Shown: positions 27,908-37,757 of the stretch, piece after piece | Layout: each line of letters opens with the position of its first letter | How positions within the stretch are numbered: the stretch's first letter is position 1 | Assembly (NCBI RefSeq): GCF_022662305.1 | Contig: NZ_JAKNQH010000002.1 | Span: 186,001-250,000 of the forward strand | Direction of reading: 5' to 3' | DNA: 64,000 nucleotides | From: Sphingomonas sp. BAUL-RG-20F-R05-02 | GTDB taxonomy: Bacteria > Pseudomonadota > Alphaproteobacteria > Sphingomonadales > Sphingomonadaceae | Made by a program: the position numbers and the translations under genes | The notes under the pieces: model-generated | The model's input: the letters and a program-made list of their open reading frames with translations, nothing else | The model's database searches: none | What the model was told of the DNA's origin: nothing

Positions 27908-28449
27908 GCAAAACCCTCGATCTCGGCAAGCGGCGTGCCGGCGATGTCCCTCGCGGACAAGTTGAGCTCGATCCCGTCCAGCGGCCAGTCGATGCCGAGC
28001 GCGGGGTCGTTCCACAGCAGCGAATGTTCGCTCGCCGGCTCATAGAGCGCGGTGCACTTGTAGAGGAAGTCGGTATCATCCTCGAGCGTGAGGAAGCCAT
28101 GCGCGAAGCCGGGCGGCACCCAGAACATCCGCTTGTTGGCGGCCGACAGCTCGACGCCAACCCACTTGCCGAAGTTGGGCGACGAGCGGCGCACGTCGAC
28201 CGCGACGTCCCACACTGCACCTGCGGTCACCCGCACCAGCTTGCCCTGTGGATTGGGGTTCTGGAAGTGTAGCCCGCGCAGCACGCCCTTGGCCGAACGG
28301 CTGTGATTGTCCTGCACAAGCGCGAAGTCGAGCCCGCCATCGCGGAACTTGGCGGCGTTCCAGCTTTCGAGGAAGAAGCCGCGCTCGTCACCGAACACCG
28401 CCGGCTCGACGATGATCGGCCCGGGAATGGCAGTCTCGATGAACTTCAT
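27904..28449 (-). CDS. rmlC: dTDP-4-dehydrorhamnose 3,5-epimerase
   Basis: A 181-residue cupin enzyme of the rhamnose pathway. It has the N-terminal pattern [28 protein letters not shown] carrying the catalytic histidine, [12 protein letters not shown], and a C-terminal [10 protein letters not shown]. Its length matches the family. It overlaps rmlA and rmlD by 4 nt each. Confidence 0.95.
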   Translation of the reverse strand: MKFIETAIPGPIIVEPAVFGDERGFFLESWNAAKFRDGGLDFALVQDNHSRSAKGVLRGLHFQNPNPQGKLVRVTAGAVWDVAVDVRRSSPNFGKWVGVELSAANKRMFWVPPGFAHGFLTLEDDTDFLYKCTALYEPASEHSLLWNDPALGIDWPLDGIELNLSARDIAGTPLAEIEGFA

Positions 28450-29327
28450 GCAATCACCTTGCCGTCGAGCAGATCGAGCAGATACTGGCCGTAGCCGCTC
28501 TTGCGCAAAGGCCCGGCGATGCGTTCGAGCTGGGCGTCGTCGATAAAGCCCTGTCGCCAGGCGATCTCCTCGGGGCAGGCGATCTTGAGGCCCTGCCGCT
28601 CCTCGGTGATCCGCACGTAGAGTGCTGCATCGAGCAGCGAGCCGTGCGTGCCGGTGTCGAGCCAGGCATAACCACGTCCCATGATCTCGACCGAAAGCTT
28701 GCCGGCTTCCAGATAGAGCCGATTGAGATCGGTGATCTCGAACTCTCCGCGCGGGCTTGGCTTGAGATCCCGCGCCAGCGCAACCGCATCACGGTCGTAG
28801 AAGTACAGCCCGGTCACCGCGTAGTTGGACTTCGGCTGCTCGGGCTTCTCCTCAATCGTCTTGGCGCGGCCTTGGGCATCGAACGACACGACGCCGTAAG
28901 CGGTCGCATCCTTGACGTAGTAGCCGAACACTGTCGCGCCTGCATCACGGTCGGAGGCGCGGCGCAGCAGGGCGGGCAGGCCATGGCCGTAGAAGATGTT
29001 GTCGCCGAGCACGAGCGCCGAGGGCGTGTCACCAACGAAGTCGGCGCCGATATGATACGCCTGCGCAAGACCCGCCGGCTCGCGCTGTACCGCATACTCG
29101 AGCACCATGCCGAGCTCGCTACCGTCGCCGAGCAGTGCCTTGAACGCCGCCTGATCGTGCGGGGTGGTGATGATGAGCACCTCGCGGATCCCCGCCATCA
29201 TCAGCGTCGACAGTGGGTAATAGATCATCGGCTTGTCGTAGATAGGCATGAGCTGCTTCGACACGCCCTTGCTCAGCGGATACAGTCGCGTGCCCGAGCC
29301 GCCCGCGAGAATCACACCCTTGCGCAA
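28446..29327 (-). CDS. rmlA: Glucose-1-phosphate thymidylyltransferase
   Basis: A 293-residue nucleotidyltransferase that makes dTDP-glucose and so commits sugar to the rhamnose branch. It has [20 protein letters not shown] at the N-terminus, [15 protein letters not shown] and [11 protein letters not shown] placed the start at the TTG at 29327, with AGGGG 6 nt upstream: translation from there gives the expected family length, while an earlier ATG would add a 30-residue non-conserved leader. First gene of the long minus-strand rml/glycosyltransferase operon; its promoter should be within 29328-29517. Confidence 0.93.
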   Translation of the reverse strand: MRKGVILAGGSGTRLYPLSKGVSKQLMPIYDKPMIYYPLSTLMMAGIREVLIITTPHDQAAFKALLGDGSELGMVLEYAVQREPAGLAQAYHIGADFVGDTPSALVLGDNIFYGHGLPALLRRASDRDAGATVFGYYVKDATAYGVVSFDAQGRAKTIEEKPEQPKSNYAVTGLYFYDRDAVALARDLKPSPRGEFEITDLNRLYLEAGKLSVEIMGRGYAWLDTGTHGSLLDAALYVRITEERQGLKIACPEEIAWRQGFIDDAQLERIAGPLRKSGYGQYLLDLLDGKVIA

Positions 29328-29482
29328 AGTCGACCCCTGTTGTTGCTGTGTTCTACGTACCTGACCGGCTACAGGCTGTAATGCAGCATTCCAAACCGCT
29401 AGAACTTTGATGATCAACGGCTATCGCTAGGCGGTTACACAGTGCCCGGATCAGCATACCAGCATCGCCGACACGCCTTATA

Positions 29483-29501
29483 CCGGCGTTCACACCGCCG
29501 G
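29483..29501 (-). terminator. Weak hairpin after the protease gene
   Basis: CCGGCG (29483-29488) pairs with CGCCGG (29496-29501) around a 7-nt loop, 17 nt past the stop of the protease gene. There is no T-run on the minus strand, so it would be at most a weak or Rho-assisted terminator separating the protease gene from rmlA. Confidence 0.3.
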
Positions 29502-29517
29502 AAAGACCGTTTCAGGA

Positions 29518-30786
29518 TCATCCCGCCACCAAAGTGGGACTGGTAATTACCGGCGCAGCGGTACTCATCAGGCGCCACCCGGTTGGCAGATAATCGACCG
29601 ACATATAGAAGTAGAAGGCGCAACTTCCGTCATGGCGGTAGCTGCCGCCTTTCAGAATGCCGAACGCGGTCGTGCCGCTGAACACCGGTGCACCGCTGTC
29701 GCCGCCCTTGCAGGTCGGCCCCGCCACCGTGACCCAGTTGGGCAGACACGCTCCGCCGCACAACTCACCGCCCGGCGCGAAATCCGTCAGCTCGACCAGC
29801 GCGCAGCTATACCCGGTGCGTTCGCCGCGGTGGCACACGAAGTCGCCCGCCCGTGTCGACGCACGCGCGCGCTGGGCCGCAACCGGCCGCTCGATGGTGC
29901 GCGCGGCATCCACGAAGAACAGCGGATCGAGCGGTGTCGCGCTGAGGTTGATCTGCACATCCTGATAGCCCCAGCCCCATTGGCCGAGGTAATCGAGCGG
30001 CACCGTGCCGCCGTGCGGCTCACGGTAGCTCAAAACATCCGGACAATGGGCCGCGGTCGTGACGCCGAAGCGCGTCCCGTCGGTCACGGTAAACCCGGTC
30101 GTGCAGTAATAGCGGCGGCCGTCCTCGGGATTGATCCCCTCCACGCGCGCGCCGCCTTCGGGCGACAGGTTGATCTCGCGGCTTTCGATCTGGCGGATGC
30201 GGACCGGCACGCCGGCGATCGCGCTCATGCGCGCGCGGATCGCCGACTGTTCCGCTGGCGTCGCGCTGCCAATCGCGATCACGAGTTCGCCGGTGCGCGG
30301 GTCGAGCCCCATGCTGGGCGGAGAAGGGAGCGCAGCGCGGATCGCGGCCTGATGGTTGGTCATCGCCCACAACACCTGCTCGCGCGTCGCCTTGGCGCCA
30401 GTACGGAACAGCACGGGCACGCGCATACCAGCAGCGTCGATCACTTCGGGCGGAACCGCCGCCGTACCGGTCAGCGCGACAATGATGCGGTACTGCGGCC
30501 GATGCTCGATCGCGATACCGGCAAGACGCGCGCGAAAGCGCTCCGCCAGCGCATCGGTGGCAGTTACGCTCGCGGCTTGCGCGCGCAAGCGCCGGATCGC
30601 TTCCTCGATCGGCACATCATATTGCCGCGCATATTCGGCGCCGTCCTGAAGCAGCGACTGGCTTTCACTCTGCGGTCCTGGCTCGGGTAGCGGCTGGCTC
30701 ATCGCCGACGACAGAATTTGCGCACGGGCGACGCAGGCCCAGCCAAGCAAGGCGAACAACAGCAAAGCGAGGGTGAGGCGGCGCAC
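29518..30786 (-). CDS. Secreted chymotrypsin-fold serine protease (S1, streptogrisin-like)
   Basis: A 422-residue exported protein with a signal peptide ending near ARAQ (residue 23). Residues about 50-210 form a pro-region of the kind seen in alpha-lytic protease or streptogrisin precursors (LPSPPSMGLDPRTGELVIAI). The protease domain has the catalytic histidine in FGVTTAAHCPD, a candidate Asp in YQDVQINL, and the nucleophile in CKGGDSGAPVF. Several cysteines suggest disulfides. Neighbouring EPS genes do not suggest a specific substrate. Well supported as a protease; its role is unknown. Confidence 0.8.
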   Translation of the reverse strand: MRRLTLALLLFALLGWACVARAQILSSAMSQPLPEPGPQSESQSLLQDGAEYARQYDVPIEEAIRRLRAQAASVTATDALAERFRARLAGIAIEHRPQYRIIVALTGTAAVPPEVIDAAGMRVPVLFRTGAKATREQVLWAMTNHQAAIRAALPSPPSMGLDPRTGELVIAIGSATPAEQSAIRARMSAIAGVPVRIRQIESREINLSPEGGARVEGINPEDGRRYYCTTGFTVTDGTRFGVTTAAHCPDVLSYREPHGGTVPLDYLGQWGWGYQDVQINLSATPLDPLFFVDAARTIERPVAAQRARASTRAGDFVCHRGERTGYSCALVELTDFAPGGELCGGACLPNWVTVAGPTCKGGDSGAPVFSGTTAFGILKGGSYRHDGSCAFYFYMSVDYLPTGWRLMSTAAPVITSPTLVAG

Positions 30787-30893
30787 GGTTCCGCCGCCTT
30801 AGCAGAGCCCAACGATCCGCACAGCCTCCCCGCGCGTTTCACACCGCTGAGCGCCACGTTGCCCGTATCGCCTCCTGCGCGTAGAGCGTCACC

Positions 30894-31613
30894 ATGCCTG
30901 ATCCCCGCCCCGCGCCCGCTTATCATTTCACGCCCGGCACCGGTCCGGCAATCGTGTTCCTGCCCGGCTACGCCTCGGACATGACCGGCGCCAAGGCGCT
31001 CGCGATCGAAGCCTGGGCGAAGGCGAGCGGCCGCGCCTTCCTGCGCTTCGACTATGGCGGCTGCGGCGCGAGCGAGGGCGTGTTCGAGGAGCAGACGCTG
31101 GCGAACTGGCGCGACGACACGCTCGAACTGCTTGATCAGGTGGTGGGTGCGCCGGCGGTGCTGGTCGGATCGTCGATGGGGGGCTGGCTGATGCTGCTGA
31201 TCGCGCGCGACCACCCCGAAAAGGTCGCGGCGCTGGTCGGCATCGCGCCCGCGCCCGATTTCACCGATTGGGGCTTCACCATCGAGGAGAAGCTGGCACT
31301 TCTGTCCGGTGGTCGGCTTGAGCGGCCATCGCCCTATGCACCGACCCCGACCGTCTACTCGCGCGCGTTCTGGCAATCGGGCGAGGCCAACCGGCTGATG
31401 TTCGGGCCGATCGCCATCGACGTACCGGTGCGGCTGATCCACGGCTTGCAGGACCGCGACGTGCCGTGGAACCGCAGCGTGCGGCTGGTCGAGCTGATCC
31501 GTTCACCCGATGTGCAGCTTACCTTCGTCAAGGACGGCGACCACCGGCTTTCGCGCGATGGCGACATCGCCCGTCTGATCGGCCTGATCCAACAAGTGAT
31601 GCCCGCCGCATGA
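30894..31613 (+). CDS. Alpha/beta hydrolase
   Basis: A 239-residue alpha/beta hydrolase. It has the oxyanion-side motif VFLPGYASDM, a nucleophile elbow GSSMGG (Ser near 101), an acid in LIHGLQDRDVPW and the histidine in KDGDHRLS. It is closest in style to small esterases/palmitoyl-thioesterase-like proteins (ABHD10-type). Its stop overlaps the next gene's ATG as ATGA, so the two are co-translated. Cytoplasmic, no signal peptide. Confidence 0.85.
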   Translation: MPDPRPAPAYHFTPGTGPAIVFLPGYASDMTGAKALAIEAWAKASGRAFLRFDYGGCGASEGVFEEQTLANWRDDTLELLDQVVGAPAVLVGSSMGGWLMLLIARDHPEKVAALVGIAPAPDFTDWGFTIEEKLALLSGGRLERPSPYAPTPTVYSRAFWQSGEANRLMFGPIAIDVPVRLIHGLQDRDVPWNRSVRLVELIRSPDVQLTFVKDGDHRLSRDGDIARLIGLIQQVMPAA

Positions 31614-32365
31614 TGCTCGCAATGGTTCTCGCCACACAAGCCCCGACAGCGCTGACCGCCGACATCTCTCCGGTGCGGCAACGCTACGAACATTGCTTGG
31701 AGCTCGCCGCCAAGGACCCGCCCGCGGCGGAGAAGGAAGCGACCAGCTGGATGCTGGGCGGCGGCACCTTTCTCGCGCATCAGTGCCTCGGTCTTTCCTA
31801 CACCACACGCGATCGCTGGTCGGCGGGTGCGGCCGAGTTCGAGATCGCCGCGCGTGGCGCCGATGTCGCGCGCGACGACCGCGCGGCGTATTTCTGGGCG
31901 CAGGCCGGCAACGCCTGGCTCGCTGCCAAGGACGCGAGCAAGGCACGCGCGGACCTCGACGCCGCGCTCAGCCCGCACACGCTGGTCGGGCTGCAAAGCG
32001 GCGAGGCCTATCTTGACCGCGCGCGCGCCTATGTGGCGACCGGCGACATGGCGGCGGCGCGCGCCGATCTCGACCATGCCGTCGTCGAGGCGGACCGCGA
32101 TCCGCTTGCTTGGCTGCTCTCCGCGACGCTGGCACGCCGCACCGGCGATCTGGCGCGCGCGAAAAAGGACATCGCCGAGGCGCTCGCGCGCGCGTCGGAC
32201 GATGCCTCGGTGCAGTTGGAAGCCGGCAACATCGCCGCCAAGGATGGCGACGAGGCGGGCGCCAAGGCCGCTTGGGGCCGCGCCGCCGCACTCCAGCCAG
32301 GCAGCGCCGCCAACAAGAGCGCCATCGCCGCGCTGGCGCAATTCGACACGCCCAATACACCCTGA
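31610..32365 (+). CDS. TPR-type secreted or periplasmic protein
   Basis: A 251-residue protein starting at ATGATG (31610 or 31613), coupled to the hydrolase. The short N-terminus MMLAMVLATQAPTALTA may be a signal peptide. The remainder is Ala-rich helical pairs with TPR spacing (for example AYLDRARAYVATGDMAAARA and LSATLARRTGDLARAKKDIA). It is probably a protein-protein interaction module; no enzymatic motif. Partner unknown. Confidence 0.75.
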   Translation: MMLAMVLATQAPTALTADISPVRQRYEHCLELAAKDPPAAEKEATSWMLGGGTFLAHQCLGLSYTTRDRWSAGAAEFEIAARGADVARDDRAAYFWAQAGNAWLAAKDASKARADLDAALSPHTLVGLQSGEAYLDRARAYVATGDMAAARADLDHAVVEADRDPLAWLLSATLARRTGDLARAKKDIAEALARASDDASVQLEAGNIAAKDGDEAGAKAAWGRAAALQPGSAANKSAIAALAQFDTPNTP

Positions 32366-32425
32366 GGGTGGCGCGGCGTGGTCCGCGCACCTATTTGCGG
32401 GGGCGTCACAACAGGAGCCCTTGCG

Positions 32426-32842
32426 GTGAAATATCTCCACACCATGATCCGCGTTACCGATCCGGCAGCGACGGTGAAGTTCTTCAACCTGCTCGGGCTT
32501 GAGGAAGTGCGGCGGATCGACAGCGAAAAAGGCCGCTTCACGCTGATCTTCCTGGCAGCACCCGGGCAGCAGGGCGTCGCCGAGGTCGAGTTGACGCACA
32601 ATTGGGACCCGGAAAGCTATAGCGGCGGGCGCAATTTCGGCCACCTCGCCTTTCAGGTCGACGATATCTACGACACATGCCAGCGGTTGATGGACGCTGG
32701 CGTGACGATCAACCGCCCACCCCGCGACGGCCATATGGCGTTCGTGCGTACGCCCGACGACATCTCGATCGAGCTGCTCCAGAACGGCCATCTCGAACCC
32801 GCCGAGCCGTGGGCGTCGATGCCGAACACCGGCGTCTGGTAA
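32426..32842 (+). CDS. gloA: Lactoylglutathione lyase (glyoxalase I)
   Basis: A 138-residue VOC-fold metalloenzyme that isomerises the methylglyoxal-glutathione hemithioacetal to lactoylglutathione. Predicted metal ligands are His in KYLHTMIRV, Glu in AEVELTHNW, His in FGHLAFQV and Glu in ISIELLQ. The start is the GTG at 32426, with AGGAG 8 nt upstream. It is followed after 4 nt by glyoxalase II, so the whole detoxification pathway is in one operon. Confidence 0.92.
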   Translation: MKYLHTMIRVTDPAATVKFFNLLGLEEVRRIDSEKGRFTLIFLAAPGQQGVAEVELTHNWDPESYSGGRNFGHLAFQVDDIYDTCQRLMDAGVTINRPPRDGHMAFVRTPDDISIELLQNGHLEPAEPWASMPNTGVW

Positions 32843-32846
32843 GCAC

Positions 32847-33581
32847 ATGACCGACCTCGAGATCGTCCGCGTGGCGGCGCTCACCGACAATTACATCTGG
32901 CTGATCCACGACCCCGTTTCGGACGAGACGGTGGTGGTCGATCCCGGCGAGGCGGCACCCGCGCTCGCCGAGGCCACACGGCGCGGCTGGACGATCGGGC
33001 AGGTGTGGAACACGCACTGGCACGCCGATCATACCGGCGGCAATGCCGAGGTAAAGGCGGCGACCGATGCGATCTTCAGCGGCCCGGCGGCGGAGGCGGC
33101 CAAGATCCCGACCCTCGACGTGAAGCTTGCAGAGGGCGATACGGTGCGGATCGGCAGCCATGTCGCGCAGGTGATCGCCGCGCCGGGGCATACCGCCGGG
33201 CACATCCTGTTCCACCTTGCCGGCGATGCGGTGCTGCTCGCCGGCGACACGCTGTTCGCAATGGGGTGCGGCCGGTTGTTCGAAGGCACGCCGGAACAGA
33301 TGTTCGCCAACATGCAGCATCTCGCTACGCTGCCGGATGAGACGCAGGTGTTCTGCGCACACGAATATACCCAGTCGAACGGCCGCTACGCGCTGGTCGC
33401 GGAGCCGGACAACAGCGACATTGTGGCGCGAATGCGCGACGTCGATGCGCTGCGGGCCGCCGGCGAAGCGACGGTGCCGACCACCATCGCGCTGGAACGC
33501 GCGACCAACCCGTTCCTGCGGGCCGCGGATGTGCAGCAGTTCGCCAGACGACGCGCGGAGAAGGATAGTTTCCGGGGGTAG
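32847..33581 (+). CDS. gloB: Hydroxyacylglutathione hydrolase (glyoxalase II)
   Basis: A 244-residue metallo-beta-lactamase-fold enzyme that hydrolyses lactoylglutathione to D-lactate and glutathione. The binuclear metal site is visible as THWHADHTGG (near 53-62), APGHTAGH, AGDTLF and FCAHEYTQSN. Length and motif order match GloB. It lies directly downstream of gloA. Confidence 0.93.
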   Translation: MTDLEIVRVAALTDNYIWLIHDPVSDETVVVDPGEAAPALAEATRRGWTIGQVWNTHWHADHTGGNAEVKAATDAIFSGPAAEAAKIPTLDVKLAEGDTVRIGSHVAQVIAAPGHTAGHILFHLAGDAVLLAGDTLFAMGCGRLFEGTPEQMFANMQHLATLPDETQVFCAHEYTQSNGRYALVAEPDNSDIVARMRDVDALRAAGEATVPTTIALERATNPFLRAADVQQFARRRAEKDSFRG

Positions 33582-33620
33582 CGGCGTTGTAGCCAAGTCT
33601 CGCAACCGGAGGAACCGCGC

Positions 33621-34025
33621 GTGTACCGCTTCATCCTGCCCGTCGTTCTGCTCTGCGCCGGCACTGCCGCCTTATCGTCCGATCATGGCGTCGCGGCGCG
33701 CAAGGCCGCGGATCGCGCCAAGCTCGACAAGGCGCTCGCCGGACTGGTACCGGGCAAGCCACAGCAGTGTCTGGACGCGCGCGACGCGGCCGGTACCGAG
33801 CGGATCGGCAACACGATCCTGTACAAGCAATCCCGCAGGCTGATTTACCGCGCCGACACCAACGGCGGTTGCTACGGCCTCGACCGGGGCGACGCGATCG
33901 TTTCGCAGCAATTCGGCTCGCAATTGTGCGCGGGCGATCCGATCCGTACGATCGATCTGCTCAGCCATATACCGAGTGGCGTGTGCACGATCCGATCGTT
34001 CGTGCCATACCGCGCACCGAAGTGA
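33621..34025 (+). CDS. Small secreted cysteine-containing protein, unknown
   Basis: A 134-residue protein from a GTG at 33621 with a strong GGAGG 8 nt upstream. Signal peptide YRFILPVVLLCAGTAALSS. The mature chain has four cysteines (in PQQCLDA, GGCYGL, SQLCAGD and GVCTIR), suggesting two disulfides in the periplasm. Similar short proteins are found in sphingomonads without assigned function. It converges on the thioredoxin-like gene with a 1-nt gap. Confidence 0.7.
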   Translation: MYRFILPVVLLCAGTAALSSDHGVAARKAADRAKLDKALAGLVPGKPQQCLDARDAAGTERIGNTILYKQSRRLIYRADTNGGCYGLDRGDAIVSQQFGSQLCAGDPIRTIDLLSHIPSGVCTIRSFVPYRAPK

Positions 34026-34026
34026 G

Positions 34027-34560
34027 TCAGCGCGTCGCCGCCGGCACCGCGAGCGTGGTGACCGGCGCCTTTTCGCTCAACAAGGGCGCGATGATCTCGG
34101 CGTAATCGCGCGCGGTCAGCGCGTTGGCCTGCGCGTATCGCACGATCCCGGCCCGATCGATGATGTAGTTGGTCGGGATCGCGTTGCCGACCGCGACGTA
34201 GTCGCTACCGATGTGATCGACGAGCGGATAGTGCAGCACTTTGATCAAAGGGCGCAGTGCCGACAGCGGCGTCGGGTCCATCGCCAGGACGCCGAAAACC
34301 CGCAGGCCATATTGAGCGCCGTTGGCCTGGATCCGGTCGAGTTCCGGCATTTCGCGCTTACATGGCCCGCACCACGTTGCCCATAGATTGAGGATGACGA
34401 CCTGCCCTCTCAGGTCGGCAAGCGACACCCGCTGGCCACCGGGCAGGCGCAACCGGAAATCGGGCGCGGGCTGACCCACCACGATCTTCCGCGCCGCCGC
34501 AGGTGTCGCGACGAGCGCCAATCCGGCCAGCGCCGCACCCCAAAACGTCCGAACTGCCAT
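34027..34560 (-). CDS. TlpA/ResA-type periplasmic thioredoxin
   Basis: A 177-residue protein with a signal peptide (MAVRTFWGAALAGLALVATP, cleaved near AAARK) and a thioredoxin fold with the redox motif WATWCGPCKREM (near 62-73). It has the TlpA-style start GQPAPDFRLRLPGGQRV and a cis-proline region NAIPTNYIID. It probably reduces or oxidises periplasmic thiols, for example in cytochrome c maturation. The ATG at 34560 has a GGGGG run 9 nt upstream. Independent of the hslVU genes behind it. Confidence 0.88.
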   Translation of the reverse strand: MAVRTFWGAALAGLALVATPAAARKIVVGQPAPDFRLRLPGGQRVSLADLRGQVVILNLWATWCGPCKREMPELDRIQANGAQYGLRVFGVLAMDPTPLSALRPLIKVLHYPLVDHIGSDYVAVGNAIPTNYIIDRAGIVRYAQANALTARDYAEIIAPLLSEKAPVTTLAVPAATR

Positions 34561-34612
34561 CGCCACATTTCCCCCGTCGCCACAATCGGCGGCGCGGGAA
34601 CTGGCGTCAAGG

Positions 34613-35908
34613 CTACAGGACGAAGCGGCTGAGGTCGGTGTTGCGCGCGATGCTCGCGAGCTGCTTCTCGACATAGGCGGCGTCGACCAGCACCGTCTCG
34701 CCCTGACGATCCTCTGCCTCGAAGCTGACTTCCTCCAGCAGCTTCTCCATCACCGTCTGCAAGCGGCGCGCACCGATATTCTCGATCTCGCCGTTCACTT
34801 CCGCAGCGATGCGCGCGACCGCGCGGATGCCGTCTTCGGCGAACTCGACCCCGACGCCTTCGGTGCCGATCAGCGCGACGTACTGCTGGGTAAGCGATGC
34901 CTTGGTGTCGGACAGGATCGCGACGAAATCGTCCTCGGTCAGCGCCTTCAGCTCGACGCGGATCGGCAGGCGGCCCTGAAGCTCGGGCAGCAGGTCACTC
35001 GGCTTGGCTACGTGGAACGCGCCGCTCGCGATGAACAACACGTGGTCGGTCTTCATCGGCCCGTATTTGGTGGCGACGGTGGTGCCCTCGATCAGCGGGA
35101 GCAGGTCGCGCTGCACGCCTTCACGGCTGATCGAGCCGCCGCGCACGTCGGATACCGCAATCTTGTCGATCTCGTCGAGGAAGACGATGCCGTTCTCCTC
35201 CGCATCCGTCAGCGCGACGCGGTTCAATTCGTCCTGATCGAGCCGCTTGTCCGCCTCCTCCTCGACCAGCTTTTCCCATGCGGCAGGCACGGTCAGCTTG
35301 CGCCGTTTCAGTTGCTGGCCGCCGAACGCCTTGCCCATCATCTCGGACAGGTTGATCATCTGCGGCGCGCCGCCGGGCACTTCGAACGGCATCTGCGGCG
35401 CCTGTTCGAGTTCGATCTCGATCTCGGTGGTGTCGAGATGACCGTCACGGAAACGCTGGCGGAACGCCTCGCGCGTCGCTTCGCTCGCACCCTTGCCGGT
35501 GAGCGCATCGAGAAGACGCGCCATCGCCGCCTCCTCCGCCTTGTCCTTCACCGCGACGCGGCGGCGTTCCTTTTCAAGCCGGATCGCCTCCTCGACGAGA
35601 TCGCGCGCGATCTGTTCGACGTCGCGGCCGACATAGCCGACCTCGGTGAACTTGGTCGCCTCAACCTTGATGAAGGGCGCATCGGCCAGCTTGGCGAGGC
35701 GGCGGCTGATCTCGGTCTTACCGCAACCGGTCGGCCCGATCATCAGGATGTTCTTCGGGGAAACCTCGTCGCGCAGATCGGCGCCGAGCCGCTGGCGCCG
35801 CCAGCGGTTGCGCAGCGCGACCGCCACCGCCTTCTTGGCGTCGGTCTGGCCGATGATGTGCGCGTCGAGCGCACGGACGATAGCTTTGGGAGTCAGGGCG
35901 TCGTTCAT
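34613..35908 (-). CDS. hslU: HslU, ATPase subunit of the HslVU protease
   Basis: A 431-residue Clp/Hsp100-class AAA+ unfoldase. It has N-terminal [20 protein letters not shown], Walker A GPTGCGKT (58-65), the pore-loop [10 protein letters not shown], Walker [13 protein letters not shown], and a C-terminus ending DLSRFVL, which inserts into HslV to activate it. The start at 35908 gives the family's usual N-terminus. It is 14 nt downstream of hslV in the same operon. Confidence 0.96.
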   Translation of the reverse strand: MNDALTPKAIVRALDAHIIGQTDAKKAVAVALRNRWRRQRLGADLRDEVSPKNILMIGPTGCGKTEISRRLAKLADAPFIKVEATKFTEVGYVGRDVEQIARDLVEEAIRLEKERRRVAVKDKAEEAAMARLLDALTGKGASEATREAFRQRFRDGHLDTTEIEIELEQAPQMPFEVPGGAPQMINLSEMMGKAFGGQQLKRRKLTVPAAWEKLVEEEADKRLDQDELNRVALTDAEENGIVFLDEIDKIAVSDVRGGSISREGVQRDLLPLIEGTTVATKYGPMKTDHVLFIASGAFHVAKPSDLLPELQGRLPIRVELKALTEDDFVAILSDTKASLTQQYVALIGTEGVGVEFAEDGIRAVARIAAEVNGEIENIGARRLQTVMEKLLEEVSFEAEDRQGETVLVDAAYVEKQLASIARNTDLSRFVL

Positions 35909-35922
35909 GGGGGTCTTTCGGA

Positions 35923-36495
35923 TCAGGCGGCGGCGTCGGCGGCGTTGTCGATCGCTTCGACGGTCAGGCGTTCGTTGGTATAGACGCACACCTCGGCGGC
36001 GATTTTCATCGCCTTGCGGCAGATCGTTTCGGCATCGGCTTCATATTCGGCCAGCGCGCGCGCGGCGGCGAGCGCGTAATTGCCACCCGATCCGATCGCG
36101 GCGATGCCAGCCTCCGGCTCCAGCACGTCGCCGTTGCCGGTGAGGATCAGCGTCACGTCCTTGTCGGCAACGATCATCATCGCTTCGAGATTGCGGAGGT
36201 ATTTGTCGGTCCGCCAGTCCTTGGCGAGTTCGACGGCTGCGCGCAGCAACTGGCCGTGATGCTGTTCCAGCTTGCGTTCCAGCCGCTCGAACAGGGTGAA
36301 GGCATCGGCGGTCGCGCCGGCGAACCCGCCGATCACCGAGCCATCGCCGAGCCGGCGGACCTTGCGGGCGTTGGGCTTCATCACGGTCTGGCCCTGCGTC
36401 ACCTGACCGTCTCCGGCGACGACGACACGACCATTCTTGCGCACGGACAGGATCGTGGTGCCGTGCCACACCACTCGATGGGATTGTTCGCTCAT
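35923..36495 (-). CDS. hslV: HslV, peptidase subunit of the HslVU protease
   Basis: A 190-residue proteasome-like N-terminal threonine peptidase. The catalytic Thr is exposed in [10 protein letters not shown] after removal of about 11 residues, and [17 protein letters not shown] and [13 protein letters not shown] are typical. It forms dodecamers capped by HslU hexamers and degrades misfolded proteins. First gene of hslVU. No clear sigma-32 promoter was seen in the 58 nt upstream. Confidence 0.95.
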   Translation of the reverse strand: MSEQSHRVVWHGTTILSVRKNGRVVVAGDGQVTQGQTVMKPNARKVRRLGDGSVIGGFAGATADAFTLFERLERKLEQHHGQLLRAAVELAKDWRTDKYLRNLEAMMIVADKDVTLILTGNGDVLEPEAGIAAIGSGGNYALAAARALAEYEADAETICRKAMKIAAEVCVYTNERLTVEAIDNAADAAA

Positions 36496-36553
36496 GGCGG
36501 CGGATATGGGAGCGGTTTCCCGCCTCCGCAATCCGCCGCCGCGACGAAGCGGT

Positions 36554-36922
36554 TTAGTGGACCGCGTCGGTATGCTTGTCGGGCGTGCCGCCGACGGGAA
36601 CGGTGGCCGGGCGGAAGGCATCGCGCTCCGCCGCAGAGACGGGGGCGGTGGGATCGGGCCGGAACGCCTCGGGCGCACGGGCACTGCCGTCGTTGTGCGG
36701 CTTGGTCGGCGCGAGATCGGGTGCGGCGTGTTCGTTGGCGGTGCGCGATGCCTTGGCGATGAGCCGGTCGAACGTGCCGAAGCGGAAGGCGGCAGCGAGA
36801 CCGCCAAGCACCGCGACCGCACCGGCCGCGAGGCCGATCGTGGCGCTGGAGCGGGTCCGCTCCGGCTTGGGAGCGTTGGTCTTGCGCGCGGCGGGTTTCG
36901 GACTTTTCGACTTGGCGGCCAT
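36554..36922 (-). CDS. Single-pass membrane protein, unknown
   Basis: A 122-residue protein with a Lys/Pro/Ala-rich cytoplasmic N-terminus ([15 protein letters not shown]), one predicted membrane helix (about 27-46, [20 protein letters not shown]), and a proline-rich, low-complexity C-terminal tail. No motif recognised. It is 58 nt upstream of hslV and may share its transcript. Confidence 0.65.
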   Translation of the reverse strand: MAAKSKSPKPAARKTNAPKPERTRSSATIGLAAGAVAVLGGLAAAFRFGTFDRLIAKASRTANEHAAPDLAPTKPHNDGSARAPEAFRPDPTAPVSAAERDAFRPATVPVGGTPDKHTDAVH

Positions 36923-37092
36923 TGCGTCATGTCCTTTGTGGTGAAGACGTTAGCCTTCCAACGGGTAGAGCGGCCGGTCCGTTCCCCGCTCCGTGAGCGG
37001 CGGTTTGCCGGAACGTGCCGGTGTGGTAATGGTTAACGCAGGATCAGATGCCTGCCGGCACACGCGCGGGCAGCGTAGCCGAGGAGCTTTCG

Positions 37093-37533
37093 ATGAAACG
37101 CTTGTCCCACCTGTCCATTGCCGCGATCGCCGCGGGTGTTGCCGTGTTCGGCGCGATGCCGGCGTCGGCGCAGAACTTCGGGCGCGACGATATCGTCGTC
37201 TATGGGCATCAGCCGATCCCCGAATATGTCGACTCGGTGTCGCAGCGGGTGAGCTACCGCGACCTGCACCTCGAATATCCCGAAGACCGCCGCGAGCTGC
37301 GCCGCCGGGTGAGCGTGACGGCGGAGGAACTGTGCGATTCGCTGGGGGATCGTGGTTATGGGTCGAGCTACGTGCCGTCCTGTACCGAGACCGCGAAGCG
37401 CGATGCGATGCGCCAGGTCCGCATTGTCGAGAGCCGGTATAATGAACGCCCGCGCTATTATGCCGACACCGCGCATGTCTGGCTGCCGGAGCGGCAATGG
37501 TCGGTGGAGGATGAGTACACCACGCGGCGGTGA
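37093..37533 (+). CDS. UrcA family protein
   Basis: A 146-residue exported protein with signal peptide MKRLSHLSIAAIAAGVAVFG (cleaved after PASAQ). The mature part has the UrcA pattern: RVSYRDLHLEYPEDRRELRR, then VSVTAEELCDSLG and a second cysteine in VPSCTETAKRDAM. UrcA-family proteins are common in sphingomonads and caulobacters and have no assigned function. ATG at 37093, with GAGGAG 7 nt upstream. A 7-bp hairpin (37536-37552, AAGGAGC-gaa-GCTCCTT) just past the stop could help end the transcript. The 224 bp from 37534 to 37757 shows no gene. Confidence 0.8.
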   Translation: MKRLSHLSIAAIAAGVAVFGAMPASAQNFGRDDIVVYGHQPIPEYVDSVSQRVSYRDLHLEYPEDRRELRRRVSVTAEELCDSLGDRGYGSSYVPSCTETAKRDAMRQVRIVESRYNERPRYYADTAHVWLPERQWSVEDEYTTRR

Positions 37534-37757
37534 GGAAGGAGCGAAGCTCCTTACGAATTAGAGCCGCGTGCGGCCGGCGGCGCCAAAGCGCCGTCCGACG
37601 ACGCGGGGTTTACTCCCGCGTCGCGCGCCGCCGAAACGCCCCGCCCGCCCCGACGCGCGCCGGCCAATCTTCACCAACATCGCGCGTATACGGCCATGAG
37701 CTTTGCCGCCGCACGCGGGCGTGACCGCGCCCACGCCAGCCGTCCGCACCGACCCGC

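Noticed and set aside
37026..37040. GGTTAAC near 37030 as a CtrA binding site upstream of the UrcA gene
   Set aside because: Only one half-site is present; the second TTAA at 7-bp spacing is missing.
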